DNA of 62,737 bases. Source: Phycisphaerales bacterium (GTDB lineage Bacteria; Planctomycetota; Phycisphaerae; Phycisphaerales; UBA1924). The notes beneath the pieces were generated by a model. That model was not told where the DNA came from, searched no databases, and worked only from the letters and a program-made list of their open reading frames with translations. Location: the NCBI GenBank assembly GCA_017642965.1, contig JAEPOJ010000024.1, positions 1 to 62,737 on the forward strand, written 5' to 3'. The translations under genes and the position numbers were made by a program. Below, one piece after another: positions 44,923-52,759 of this stretch (position 1 is the stretch's first letter; the number at the start of each line of letters is the position of its first letter).

Positions 44923-45825
44923 ATGAAGACCCCACGCACATTGGGCGTGATCGGGGCGGCGATCGTTGCGTCCCCGCTCGCCGCCCAGCCGATCGTTGAT
45001 GACTTTGAAGCCGCAACCCCCGGTACGTTCCCGGGCGTGCTCTGGGAAGACATGCTCGATCGGGCGGTCAACACCGCCAGCGATCCGACCATGCTCGTGA
45101 TCGACACGATCGGTCCGGACGGCAGCCCGACCAGGGCGCTGCAGACTGTCCGCGCACACGGAACCAACGGCTTCTTCCGTGATGTCAGCCCCGCGGAGAT
45201 CCACGAGCTGACGATGGATGTGCGGATCGATGCGATCCCGACCGCGGGAACCGGCTGGCCGGTCGGGCTCGGCTTCGTGCGCTACTCGGGCACGGGCGAC
45301 ATCAACGCCAACCCACAGATCGTGCTCTACAGCTGGACCACCCGCCACTGGAACTTCTTCATCGCACCCATGGAGGGACGCCCCGCCCTCGATCTTCGCA
45401 TGAGCGGGCCTCGCTACACCGTCGGACGCTGGTACACGGCGTACGTTCGTCTGAACTCTCAGACCGGGCAGATCGATGCCGAGATCCGAGACGCGGTCAG
45501 CGGGGATGTCCTCAACAGCATCGCCCATCAGTACGCCGGGTGGGATGCGGCGCTCGATCAGTTCGACTCGGTGGTGTTCTTCGATGGCGACGGGATGAAC
45601 ACCGCCGCCCAGGGGCAGGCCACGGTCGACAATATCGTGTACACCACGTCATCGATTTGTGCCGCGGACTTCGTTATGGACGGCGAGCTCAACTTCTTTG
45701 ACGTCGCTTTCTTCCTTGGCGCGTTCAACGCGCAGAACCCGGCCGCAGACTTCAACGCGGATGGCGCGTTCGATTTCTTCGACGTCTCCGCGTTCCTCCA
45801 GGCGTACAACGCCGGCTGCCCGTGA
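44923..45825 (+). CDS. Secreted protein with GC-type dockerin (LamG-like core)
   Basis: The 300-residue protein has a signal peptide ending LAAQ. The core starts IVDDFEAATPGTFPG and contains ELTMDVRIDAIPTAGTG and YTVGRWYTAYVRLNSQTGQI, a concanavalin/LamG-like jelly-roll arrangement. The dockerin first repeat is slightly altered (CAADFVMDGELNFFDVAFFL), the second is canonical, and the end is GCP. AAGGAG precedes ATG 44923. It is divergent from the ArsR-like regulator. Confidence 0.83.
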   Translation: MKTPRTLGVIGAAIVASPLAAQPIVDDFEAATPGTFPGVLWEDMLDRAVNTASDPTMLVIDTIGPDGSPTRALQTVRAHGTNGFFRDVSPAEIHELTMDVRIDAIPTAGTGWPVGLGFVRYSGTGDINANPQIVLYSWTTRHWNFFIAPMEGRPALDLRMSGPRYTVGRWYTAYVRLNSQTGQIDAEIRDAVSGDVLNSIAHQYAGWDAALDQFDSVVFFDGDGMNTAAQGQATVDNIVYTTSSICAADFVMDGELNFFDVAFFLGAFNAQNPAADFNADGAFDFFDVSAFLQAYNAGCP

Positions 45826-45840
45826 AGCGGGCGCGCATGA

Positions 45841-45870
45841 AAAAAGGCCCCCGGGATTCGGGGGCCTTTC
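45841..45870. terminator. Bidirectional terminator between dockerin gene and lexA
   Basis: AAAGGCCCCC and GGGGGCCTTT form a 10-bp stem; A-run and T-run flanks allow use from both strands. Confidence 0.88.
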
Positions 45871-45894
45871 TGGTTTTGGAGGGAAGCGGGGGAG

Positions 45895-46506
45895 TCAGTA
45901 GCGTCGGACGACGCCCTTGACGATGCCCTGAATCTGGCAGAACTTCACGCGGATGGGCTCGAAATCAGGGTTCGCCGGCTGGAGGCGGATGTGGTCGGCC
46001 TCCTTAAAGAAGGTTTTGAGCGTGGTGGAGCCGTCCTCGAGGAGGGCGACGACGCGGTCGCCGTTGTGGGCGACCTGGGCACGCTCGAGCAGGACGAGGT
46101 CGCCGTCGAGGATGCCCTCGTCACGCATGGACTCACCGTCCACCTGGAGCGCAAAGGTCGAACCGGCCTTGTCGACGGTCGAGAGGAACTCGACGAGGTC
46201 GATCTCGTCTGCATCGGCGACCTTCTCGATCGGGTAGCCGGCGGCGATCTTGCCCACGAGGGGGAACTTGAGCGGACGCGATTCATCAGGAACAGAGACG
46301 CCCTCAGCGATCGACAAAGAGCGTGCCTTGTTCGCTTCGCGAATGAGTGCGCCCTTTTTGATGAGTGCTTCGACGTGTTCGAACACCGTGACTTTGCTGA
46401 CCCCGATTTCGTCGGCGAGCTCCTGCATCGTCGGGGAATAACCACGGCGAATTCGGGAATCGCGGATCAACTGCAGAATCCGAAGCTGCTTGGGTGTGAG
46501 ATTCAT
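45895..46506 (-). CDS. lexA: LexA repressor
   Basis: The 203-residue SOS repressor and self-cleaving S24 peptidase. The winged helix LTPKQLRILQLIRDSRIRRGYSPTMQELADEIGVSK lies at the N-terminus. The cleavage site is Ala-Gly in KIAAGYPIEK, the catalytic serine is in VDGESMRDEGI and the lysine in STTLKTFFKEA. The start at MNLTPKQ is chosen over an ATG three codons upstream because AAAGG then has proper spacing. The 600-bp region upstream contains a doubtful ORF and repeated motifs. Confidence 0.95.
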   Translation of the reverse strand: MNLTPKQLRILQLIRDSRIRRGYSPTMQELADEIGVSKVTVFEHVEALIKKGALIREANKARSLSIAEGVSVPDESRPLKFPLVGKIAAGYPIEKVADADEIDLVEFLSTVDKAGSTFALQVDGESMRDEGILDGDLVLLERAQVAHNGDRVVALLEDGSTTLKTFFKEADHIRLQPANPDFEPIRVKFCQIQGIVKGVVRRY

Positions 46507-46852
46507 GTCGCCCATCCTTTCGAGTCGTTTCTAAGCCCGACGCGGAGCGCGTTGCGGGTTGAGTGCTCGTCGTCCCGTTCAGTCTCCCGAGTGTCCGCTG
46601 GGCCTGTCCCAGCAGATCACGCTGCGTGCCAATCAGCTGCTGCGCTATCTGCAACAAGCCGATCATCTCCGCGTGAGACGGGCGCTGCTCTTCATGACGC
46701 AGCGTGCTGGTGTCCACGCGTGTGAGCCAGCCGCGGAAACCGCGACGGAGCACTTCTTTGAGTCCCTCCCGGCGTGGGGACTCGTGATAGTCAGAGACAA
46801 AGTCGCCGCCGGGTCCGATTCGTATCAGTGTTGTGCTGCTGCTGCTGCTCAT
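46304..46852 (-). CDS. Doubtful ORF upstream of and overlapping lexA
   Basis: The frame gives 183 residues starting MSSSSSTTLIRIGPGGDF. The first 110 or so residues look protein-like (amphipathic helices HAEMIGLLQIAQQLIGTQRD and LLGQAQRTLGRLNG, codon use like neighbours), but the last 68 codons overlap lexA in another frame and look like shadow sequence. Either a short gene exists with an unusually long overlap, or none does. No known family. Confidence 0.3.
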   Translation of the reverse strand: MSSSSSTTLIRIGPGGDFVSDYHESPRREGLKEVLRRGFRGWLTRVDTSTLRHEEQRPSHAEMIGLLQIAQQLIGTQRDLLGQAQRTLGRLNGTTSTQPATRSASGLETTRKDGRHESHTQAASDSAVDPRFPNSPWLFPDDAGARRRNRGQQSHGVRTRRSTHQKGRTHSRSEQGTLFVDR

Positions 46853-47115
46853 ATCTGTTCTTTCGCTTTCGATCAACGAGGAGGAGTCATCACGACTGGT
46901 CCTGTCCAAGTTCTGATCGGGTATCACACCAAAAGAGCAACAGCAAATCAACCCTGTTTGTTTGGTTGATCTTAGCCGATCATGGACCAGACGGCAAGGA
47001 AAACCGAACAAACCCAGCATTTCCGGGCGGGAACGGGCATCCCTGACCCGAACATGCATGAAAAATTCAGGCGCAAATCTTGCGAACAAACCCGCTGAGG
47101 GGCTCAAATGTGGGT
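46853..47115. other. Intergenic region upstream of lexA with repeated motifs
   Basis: No gene is seen. GAACAAACCC occurs at 47006-47015 and 47084-47093. ATCAACC/GGTTGAT is an inverted repeat with a 10-base gap at 46945-46968. These may be regulator (for example LexA) sites. Confidence 0.35.
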
Positions 47116-48306
47116 TTATCGGACGCGTATGAAGCGGGAGCCCTCACGTCGAACGAGCCCCTGGATCTCCAGCATCGTCAGCTGCGAACGCAGCAATCCC
47201 GGATCCATCCCGACGCGTTCGGAGATCGCATCGGCGCTCAGGGGCTCGGTGATCGCGCGGAGGATCTCGCCCATCTCACCCTCCGGTTCGGGCACGGGTT
47301 CCGCCTTCGTTGTCTGTGGGCGCGTCGGGTCCTTTGTCTTTGCATCGTGCGTGCCAAAGAAGAAATGGCGTGCATCCTGGCGGAGGATCGCGAGCACATC
47401 TCCCGGCTCTACAACGAGATGCGCACCGTCGCGGAGCAGGTCCAGCGAGCCCGCGCTGCTCGCCGAATCCACGCGCCCGGGCAGGGCCATCACCTCGCGG
47501 CCGTGGTCCTCGTTCGCGTGGCGTGCGGTGATCAGCGCACCGGACTTGCGCCCGGCTTCGATCACAAGCACGCCAAGGGAGAGCCCGGAGATAATCCGGT
47601 TGCGGGCGGGGAAGTTCTTGGCGTCGGGCTTGGTGTCAACCGGGAGTTCGGAGACAACCGCGCCGCCGCGTTCCACGACCTCGTCGAACAGGGTCGCGTT
47701 CTCCGGCGGGTAGTCGTGGGCGATCCCGCAGCCGAGCACGACGATCGATTGCCCGCCCGCGTTGAGCGTGCCGCGGTGCGCGGCGGTGTCAATCCCGCGC
47801 GCTCCGCCAGAAACAACGCAGACGCCGGCCCCACCCAGCGCCCCCGCGAAGATGCCCGCCTGCTCGACGCCGTAGATGCTGCAGTCGCGAGAGCCGACGA
47901 TCGCACACGGGTACTTGTGGGCATGCGCCGTGTCGATATGCCCACGCACGGTGAGCACGGGCGGTGCCCCGGGGATGGACGCGAGCAGCGGTGGATAGCC
48001 CGGGTCACCGATCGCGACGACGTGGGCGTCGTGCTCGGCGATGCGCTCGATCTCCTGATCCACGCGCTTGAGCGATGTGTGCAGGTGCTCCGCGATGCTC
48101 GCGGCGGTCTTCTCGCCGATCCCGGGGACCCGGGCCAGGAGTGCCGACGTCGCGCCGAGCACCGCATCGATGGAGCCGAGCGACTCAACCAGCGTGGCGA
48201 TGCGAACCGGGCCGAGCCCGGGGACGAGGGTCAGGGCGAGCAGCGAGCGGCCCTGCGCTGAGCACGAACCCGGCTCCGGGCGGGATTCGGGGCCGTCCGC
48301 GGTCAT
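47116..48306 (-). CDS. dprA: DNA-processing protein A
   Basis: The 396-residue protein protects incoming single-stranded DNA and loads RecA during transformation. A helix-hairpin-helix/SAM-like N-terminus (LVPGLGPVRIATLVESLG; ARVPGIGEKTAASIAEHL) precedes the Rossmann-like SMF domain with IVGSRDCSIYG, VVSGGARGIDTAAHRG (about residue 165) and FPARNRIISGLS. The C-terminal winged helix (DML1-like) ends at IQGLVRREGSRFIRV. The start MTADGPES overlaps the stop of the lipoprotein gene (ATGA). Confidence 0.94.
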   Translation of the reverse strand: MTADGPESRPEPGSCSAQGRSLLALTLVPGLGPVRIATLVESLGSIDAVLGATSALLARVPGIGEKTAASIAEHLHTSLKRVDQEIERIAEHDAHVVAIGDPGYPPLLASIPGAPPVLTVRGHIDTAHAHKYPCAIVGSRDCSIYGVEQAGIFAGALGGAGVCVVSGGARGIDTAAHRGTLNAGGQSIVVLGCGIAHDYPPENATLFDEVVERGGAVVSELPVDTKPDAKNFPARNRIISGLSLGVLVIEAGRKSGALITARHANEDHGREVMALPGRVDSASSAGSLDLLRDGAHLVVEPGDVLAILRQDARHFFFGTHDAKTKDPTRPQTTKAEPVPEPEGEMGEILRAITEPLSADAISERVGMDPGLLRSQLTMLEIQGLVRREGSRFIRVR

Positions 48307-48737
48307 GGCGTTGCGGGCTCGGCGAGTTCGAGCGGGGCGTACTGGTCGCTGGTCCCGTTCTCGTTGTGCTCGAGCAGTCGCGCGCGAACGCGGATGGGCT
48401 GGTCCGATTCGACCTGGGTCAGCAGGCGTTTCTCGACGATCCGCTGCGGGTACATGAACGCGGGGTCGGGCTTGCGGATCGTGATCCAGACGATCCACCC
48501 GTCGCGGTCCCGATCATCGCGGTCAAGGCGGTAGGACCACCCCGGGTGCGGCGCCTGCATCACCAGCATGTGGTTGTCGCCGAGCGAATCGAGCCACACG
48601 GGCGGTGCGTTCTCCAGTCGGGCCTGCATCTCGCTGGAAGCCGTCGCTTTCTTGATGACCCTGCACCCGCCCATCAGGAGGGAGGTGGCGATCAGTGCGA
48701 GACATCCGGTCTTCAATGCGATCGGTGCGATGTTCAT
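48303..48737 (-). CDS. Putative lipoprotein
   Basis: The 144-residue protein has a lipoprotein signal, ALIATSLLMGGCR, with the lipobox cysteine at about residue 26. The mature part is a charged beta-rich domain (WSYRLDRDDRDRDGWIVWIT) that I do not recognise. The start MNIAPIALKTG begins the signal. It overlaps dprA by ATGA, so it is co-translated with dprA, but a functional link is unknown. Confidence 0.75.
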   Translation of the reverse strand: MNIAPIALKTGCLALIATSLLMGGCRVIKKATASSEMQARLENAPPVWLDSLGDNHMLVMQAPHPGWSYRLDRDDRDRDGWIVWITIRKPDPAFMYPQRIVEKRLLTQVESDQPIRVRARLLEHNENGTSDQYAPLELAEPATP

Positions 48738-48871
48738 GCGTTCAGTCCCCGTTCCCGCACGCCGATGGATTCTGAGAATTGGCGTGGTTGTTTGCGTGTT
48801 GTATGGTAGCATGCGTGGGCGTGGCCCGCAAAGGCCACGATTTTGGTGTGTATTGATTGCTTGAGAGCGAG

Positions 48872-49978
48872 ATGATGATGCCCAACCTGTTCCCCACTCG
48901 CGCAACCAGACCCGTGGACCGACGCGCAATGTCGCTGATCGAGCTGCTGGTCGGCCTCGTGGTGGTGACCACGCTCACGCTGACGATCCTGCCCGCGATG
49001 GCGACCGTGCGTGATCAATCCCAGAACGAGATGAGCAGGGCGAACCTGATGGCCTTCGGTCAGGGGCGCGATCAGTACGCGCTGGACCACAAGGACCGGA
49101 TCTTCAGCTATACCTGGCGGGCGGAAGAGACGTACATCATGCCCGACGGGCGCACGAAGACATTCAACGATGATCAGTCTGCGGCTGCGTACCAGAACGG
49201 CGAGATCCTGATGCGGAGGACCGGGCGCATACGCGGCCAGTACAAGATTCAGAGTTTCGACGCACGCATACCCCACCGTCGATACTCACACCTCATCCTG
49301 CTCGACTACCTTTCCGATTCGAGCGAGGCGTTCCAAACAAATCGACTCGGGATCGATCCCGCGGATGAGAACCAGCTCGTCTGGCATGAACGCCCGCTTC
49401 AGTACAATGAGAGTGGGAGTGGTTTCCCATATATGAACGGCATCCCCTCGGGCTATGACGACGATACGAACTGGCCAACGAATCCGGTCCGCCAGCGCTG
49501 GCCTTTTGCTTCGAGCTATCAGGTTGTCCCCCACGCGTGGCAAGGCGATGGGAACGAGGGCGTGTACAGACCGACAACGGACTCGCCTCACCTCTTTACG
49601 GGGGGCGACGGCATCATCCTTGGCCGCCGCTATACGAGTGAGGTGGCGTTCCCCGCGCAGAAGGTGCACATGCACGAGGAGTTCGACTACGAGCAGTCGC
49701 GCTACCCGTACTTTGCGTATGACCACGCCCGCCCTGAAAAGCTCATGTTCGACGGCTCGATCAACTCCCGACCGTCCGGCGAGGCGAACGATTCGGTGAG
49801 CCCCGATGACTACGACCTCAACAATCCGCAGGACCCGAGTGTCTACCCGGTCTGGACCCAGCGCTACGTGCCGCTGGACGCGTTCCCGATCCCGCTGGGC
49901 GGACTCGACGATGATACCGAGCTGAACATGCGCTACCGCTGGACGCTGTTCGGCCTGCAGGGAGTTGATTATGACTAA
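48872..49978 (+). CDS. Prepilin-like (type IV pilin/pseudopilin N-terminus) protein, copy 1
   Basis: The 368-residue protein has the pilin-like N-terminal segment AMSLIELLVGLVVVTTLTL with a hydrophobic helix after a basic leader; the residue at the cleavage point is Ala rather than Gly. The large C-terminal domain is shared with the next gene, including HKDRIFSYTWRAEE, FASSYQVVPHAWQGDG and KVHMHEEFDYEQ. This is the type of DUF1559-like planctomycete pseudopilin, but the soluble domain does not fit a family I can name. Three consecutive ATG codons (48872-48880) leave a small start ambiguity. Confidence 0.8.
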   Translation: MMMPNLFPTRATRPVDRRAMSLIELLVGLVVVTTLTLTILPAMATVRDQSQNEMSRANLMAFGQGRDQYALDHKDRIFSYTWRAEETYIMPDGRTKTFNDDQSAAAYQNGEILMRRTGRIRGQYKIQSFDARIPHRRYSHLILLDYLSDSSEAFQTNRLGIDPADENQLVWHERPLQYNESGSGFPYMNGIPSGYDDDTNWPTNPVRQRWPFASSYQVVPHAWQGDGNEGVYRPTTDSPHLFTGGDGIILGRRYTSEVAFPAQKVHMHEEFDYEQSRYPYFAYDHARPEKLMFDGSINSRPSGEANDSVSPDDYDLNNPQDPSVYPVWTQRYVPLDAFPIPLGGLDDDTELNMRYRWTLFGLQGVDYD

Positions 49979-51014
49979 GACCACCCGCTCCGGGATCTCG
50001 CTCGTTGAGCTGCTTGTCAGCGTTGTTATGCTCGCCACGCTCTCGATCACGATCCTCCCGGCGCTCGCGTCGGTTCGTGACGCGAGCGAGAACGAGATGA
50101 GCAGGGCCAACCTGATGGCGCTGGGTCAGGCGCGTGATCAGTACGCGCTGGACCACAAGGACCGCATCTTCTCGTACACCTGGCGCGCGGGCGAGTCGTA
50201 CACCATGCCCGACGGTCGCACGAGGACGGCGAACGATGATCAGGAGGCCGCCTCGAACCAGAACACCGAGATCCTGATGCGCCGGACCGGGCGCATCAGC
50301 GGGATCAACAAGATCAGGACCGCGTTCAATCGGCTCCCGCATCGGCGCTTCTCGCACCTGGTCCTGCTCGATTACATGGCGGACACCAACGAGGTGTTCA
50401 ATGAATCAACGGTCGCGATCGATCCGGCGGACGACCAGCTGCTGACATGGCACGAGCGCCCGCTTACGTATACATCCGGCAGCGGCGTGCCATATTCAGA
50501 CAACATGCCTCAGGGCTATGACGACGATTTCAACTGGGTCGGCATCGAGAACAAGATGCGCTGGGCCTTCGCATCCAGCTACCAGGTCGTGCCCTACGCG
50601 TGGCAGGGCGACGGTCCGACAAACATTTATGTGCCGGTCGCTGATACCCCGCACCTGTATTCAGTCAACGGCTCCCCGGTCATGCTTGGCCGCCGCTCCA
50701 TGACCGAGGTCGCCTTCCCATCGCAGAAAGTGCACATGCACGAGGAGTTCGACTACGAGCAGCCGCGCTACCCGTATTTCGCCTACGACCACGCGGTGCC
50801 CGAGAAGCTGATGTTCGACGGCTCGATCAACTCCCGGCCTTCTGGTGAAGCGAACGACGCGGACAACCCGGCGGACCCTTCACCGGTCTGGCGTCAGCGG
50901 TACGTCCCCCTGGACACGTTCCCGATCCCGCTTGGCGGGCTCGGTGATCCGACCGAACTCAATATGCGTTACCGCTGGACCGAAGGCGGGCTTCAGGGCG
51001 TCGATTACGACTGA
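49971..51014 (+). CDS. Prepilin-like protein, copy 2 (tandem paralogue)
   Basis: The 347-residue protein has a canonical cleavage motif: SG-ISLVELLVSVVMLATL, with Gly before the mature N-terminus and Glu at position 5. It is clearly a tandem duplicate of the preceding protein: long stretches such as NEMSRANLMALGQARDQYAL and EVAFPSQKVHMHEEFDYE are shared, while the region around residues 90-200 has diverged. The start overlaps the stop of copy 1. Export and assembly by a type II secretion or type IV pilus machine is inferred. Confidence 0.83.
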   Translation: MTKTTRSGISLVELLVSVVMLATLSITILPALASVRDASENEMSRANLMALGQARDQYALDHKDRIFSYTWRAGESYTMPDGRTRTANDDQEAASNQNTEILMRRTGRISGINKIRTAFNRLPHRRFSHLVLLDYMADTNEVFNESTVAIDPADDQLLTWHERPLTYTSGSGVPYSDNMPQGYDDDFNWVGIENKMRWAFASSYQVVPYAWQGDGPTNIYVPVADTPHLYSVNGSPVMLGRRSMTEVAFPSQKVHMHEEFDYEQPRYPYFAYDHAVPEKLMFDGSINSRPSGEANDADNPADPSPVWRQRYVPLDTFPIPLGGLGDPTELNMRYRWTEGGLQGVDYD

Positions 51015-51020
51015 GTTGGT

Positions 51021-51416
51021 TTACAGGTACAGATCGAGCGCCCGTCCGGTCGCGGGCTGGAGCTGCTGGCGGGTCGTGACGATCCGCAGCGCCTGCTTCG
51101 GGTCCGCATCGACGGGGAGCACCTCGCCGAGTGTGGGGTGGAGCTTGGAGCCGGTCCCCGCACCAGCATGACCGCACTTGTGCGTACAACCGGGGCGATA
51201 GATGACCGCGTCGTGCGAGAGGCCGCGGGCCTGCGTGCCCATGGCATAAGGCGTCTGGTTGATGTCGCGGAGCACGCGGGCGAAGGGGCGGGGCGTGGGG
51301 GTGGTCGCGTCGTGGACGGGCTTGGGAACGACGACACGGTCCGGGTGCACACGAGAGCCGTGCGCGGGGAGCCCCCACGCGGCCGGGTTCGTGTTTATGG
51401 CTGGCCCATGCGACAT
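51021..51416 (-). CDS. Hypothetical protein
   Basis: The 131-residue protein is not one I recognise. Codon third positions are GC-rich as in true genes here. There is a Cys pair in GCTHKCGHAG and a Pro-rich start (PKPVHDATTPTPRPFARVL). No signal peptide or membrane helix is seen, and no ribosome site is convincing, so the start is uncertain. It converges on the prepilin-like gene with a 6-bp gap. Confidence 0.5.
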   Translation of the reverse strand: MSHGPAINTNPAAWGLPAHGSRVHPDRVVVPKPVHDATTPTPRPFARVLRDINQTPYAMGTQARGLSHDAVIYRPGCTHKCGHAGAGTGSKLHPTLGEVLPVDADPKQALRIVTTRQQLQPATGRALDLYL

Positions 51417-51559
51417 ACGACTGACACAGATGCACGACCCGTGCCGACGCGTTGCGTCCGAGAAGAACCGCCTGCGTCGATCGCGGGCGTTCCCGCCGTG
51501 TTGCGTTCGTGCGGGCTGTTGCGTCCGTGCAACACGCGTGATGCGTAGGATGTGCGTCC

Positions 51560-52693
51560 ATGCGGACGGACGAGCTGGATTTCGAACTCCCGAGCGAGCT
51601 GATCGCGACCAGGCCGGCGGAGCCGCGCGATTCGTCGCGCCTGCTGGTGGTGCAGCGTTCGGACCCGGGTCGCCTGGAGCACCGGGTGTTCCGCGAGATC
51701 CCGGGGCTGCTGTCACCGAAGGATCTGCTGGTGTTTAACCGCTCGCGGGTGGTGCCGGCACGCCTGGTCGGCGAGCGAGAGGACACCGGGAGCCGGTTCG
51801 AGGGGCTGTACCTGCACGACGCGCCCGGAGATTCAACTACCAGCGGCATCGAGTGGATCGCGATGGTCAAGGCCAAGCGGGCCCAGCCCGGTAAACGCTA
51901 CGTGCTCTTGGATGCAGCGGGCGAGCGATCCACCACGGTGGTGGAGTTGATCGGGCGGGACGACGCGGAGGGGCCCGGCGCGTGGCGGGTGCGGGTCGAG
52001 ACGGACGCGGGGTCGGGGCTGGGTGCGCTGCAGGCAGTGGGGCGCACGCCGCTGCCGCCGTATATTCTGGCGCAACGCAAGGCCCGCGATGAAGACCCGG
52101 GCGACGCCTACGACCGGGATCACTACCAGACGACCTTCGCGAGCGTTACCGAGGCGGGGTCGGTGGCCGCGCCGACGGCCGGGCTGCACTTCACGCCCGG
52201 CGTGATCGGCGAGCTGCACGGGCGGGGTGTCGAGACCAGCGAGGTGACGCTGCACGTGGGCGCGGGGACGTTCAAGCCGGTGGAGACGGACACGCTGGAG
52301 GATCATCCGATGCACCACGAGTGGTGCGCGCTGGGCGATGCGGCGGGGCACTTCCCGCCGATGCCCGGAAGGCGGGTGATCGCGGTGGGCTCGACGAGCG
52401 CCCGGACGATCGAGAGCTATGCGCAGCTGCACGCGGCCGATCCGGCGGGGGATCTCCCGGAGCGCTACAGCACCGACATCCTGATCGCGCCGGGGTATCG
52501 GTGGCAGTGGGTGAGCGGGATGGTGACCAACTTCCATCTGCCGAGGTCCACCCTGCTGGCGATGATCGCGGGGCTGCTGGAGATCCCGGGCGAGGTGGAC
52601 GGGCTGGAGCGGGTGCACGCGATCTACCGCGAGGCGATCGAGGAGCGGTACCGCTTCTTCTCCTACGGCGACGCGATGCTCATCCTGCCCTAG
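51560..52693 (+). CDS. queA: tRNA preQ1(34) S-adenosylmethionine ribosyltransferase-isomerase
   Basis: The 377-residue enzyme transfers and isomerises the ribosyl part of SAM onto preQ1 in tRNA, the penultimate step of queuosine synthesis. The N-terminal ELDFELPSELIATRPAEPRD, the motif FNRSRVVPARL, APTAGLHFTPGV, TLHVGAGTFKPV and VTNFHLPRSTLLAM are all conserved. The start MRTDELDF aligns with the family. Three GTTGCGTYCG motifs lie upstream (51451, 51500, 51518). Confidence 0.94.
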   Translation: MRTDELDFELPSELIATRPAEPRDSSRLLVVQRSDPGRLEHRVFREIPGLLSPKDLLVFNRSRVVPARLVGEREDTGSRFEGLYLHDAPGDSTTSGIEWIAMVKAKRAQPGKRYVLLDAAGERSTTVVELIGRDDAEGPGAWRVRVETDAGSGLGALQAVGRTPLPPYILAQRKARDEDPGDAYDRDHYQTTFASVTEAGSVAAPTAGLHFTPGVIGELHGRGVETSEVTLHVGAGTFKPVETDTLEDHPMHHEWCALGDAAGHFPPMPGRRVIAVGSTSARTIESYAQLHAADPAGDLPERYSTDILIAPGYRWQWVSGMVTNFHLPRSTLLAMIAGLLEIPGEVDGLERVHAIYREAIEERYRFFSYGDAMLILP

Positions 52694-52759
52694 CGCGATA
52701 CCATGTGGTCGGGCGAAATCTGCGTGCGGATCGCGGAAAACGACGATGATGAGGCAGCC

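Noticed and set aside
51417..51559. preQ1 riboswitch upstream of queA
   Set aside because: No preQ1-type pseudoknot or C-rich loop arrangement was recognised; only short repeated motifs.
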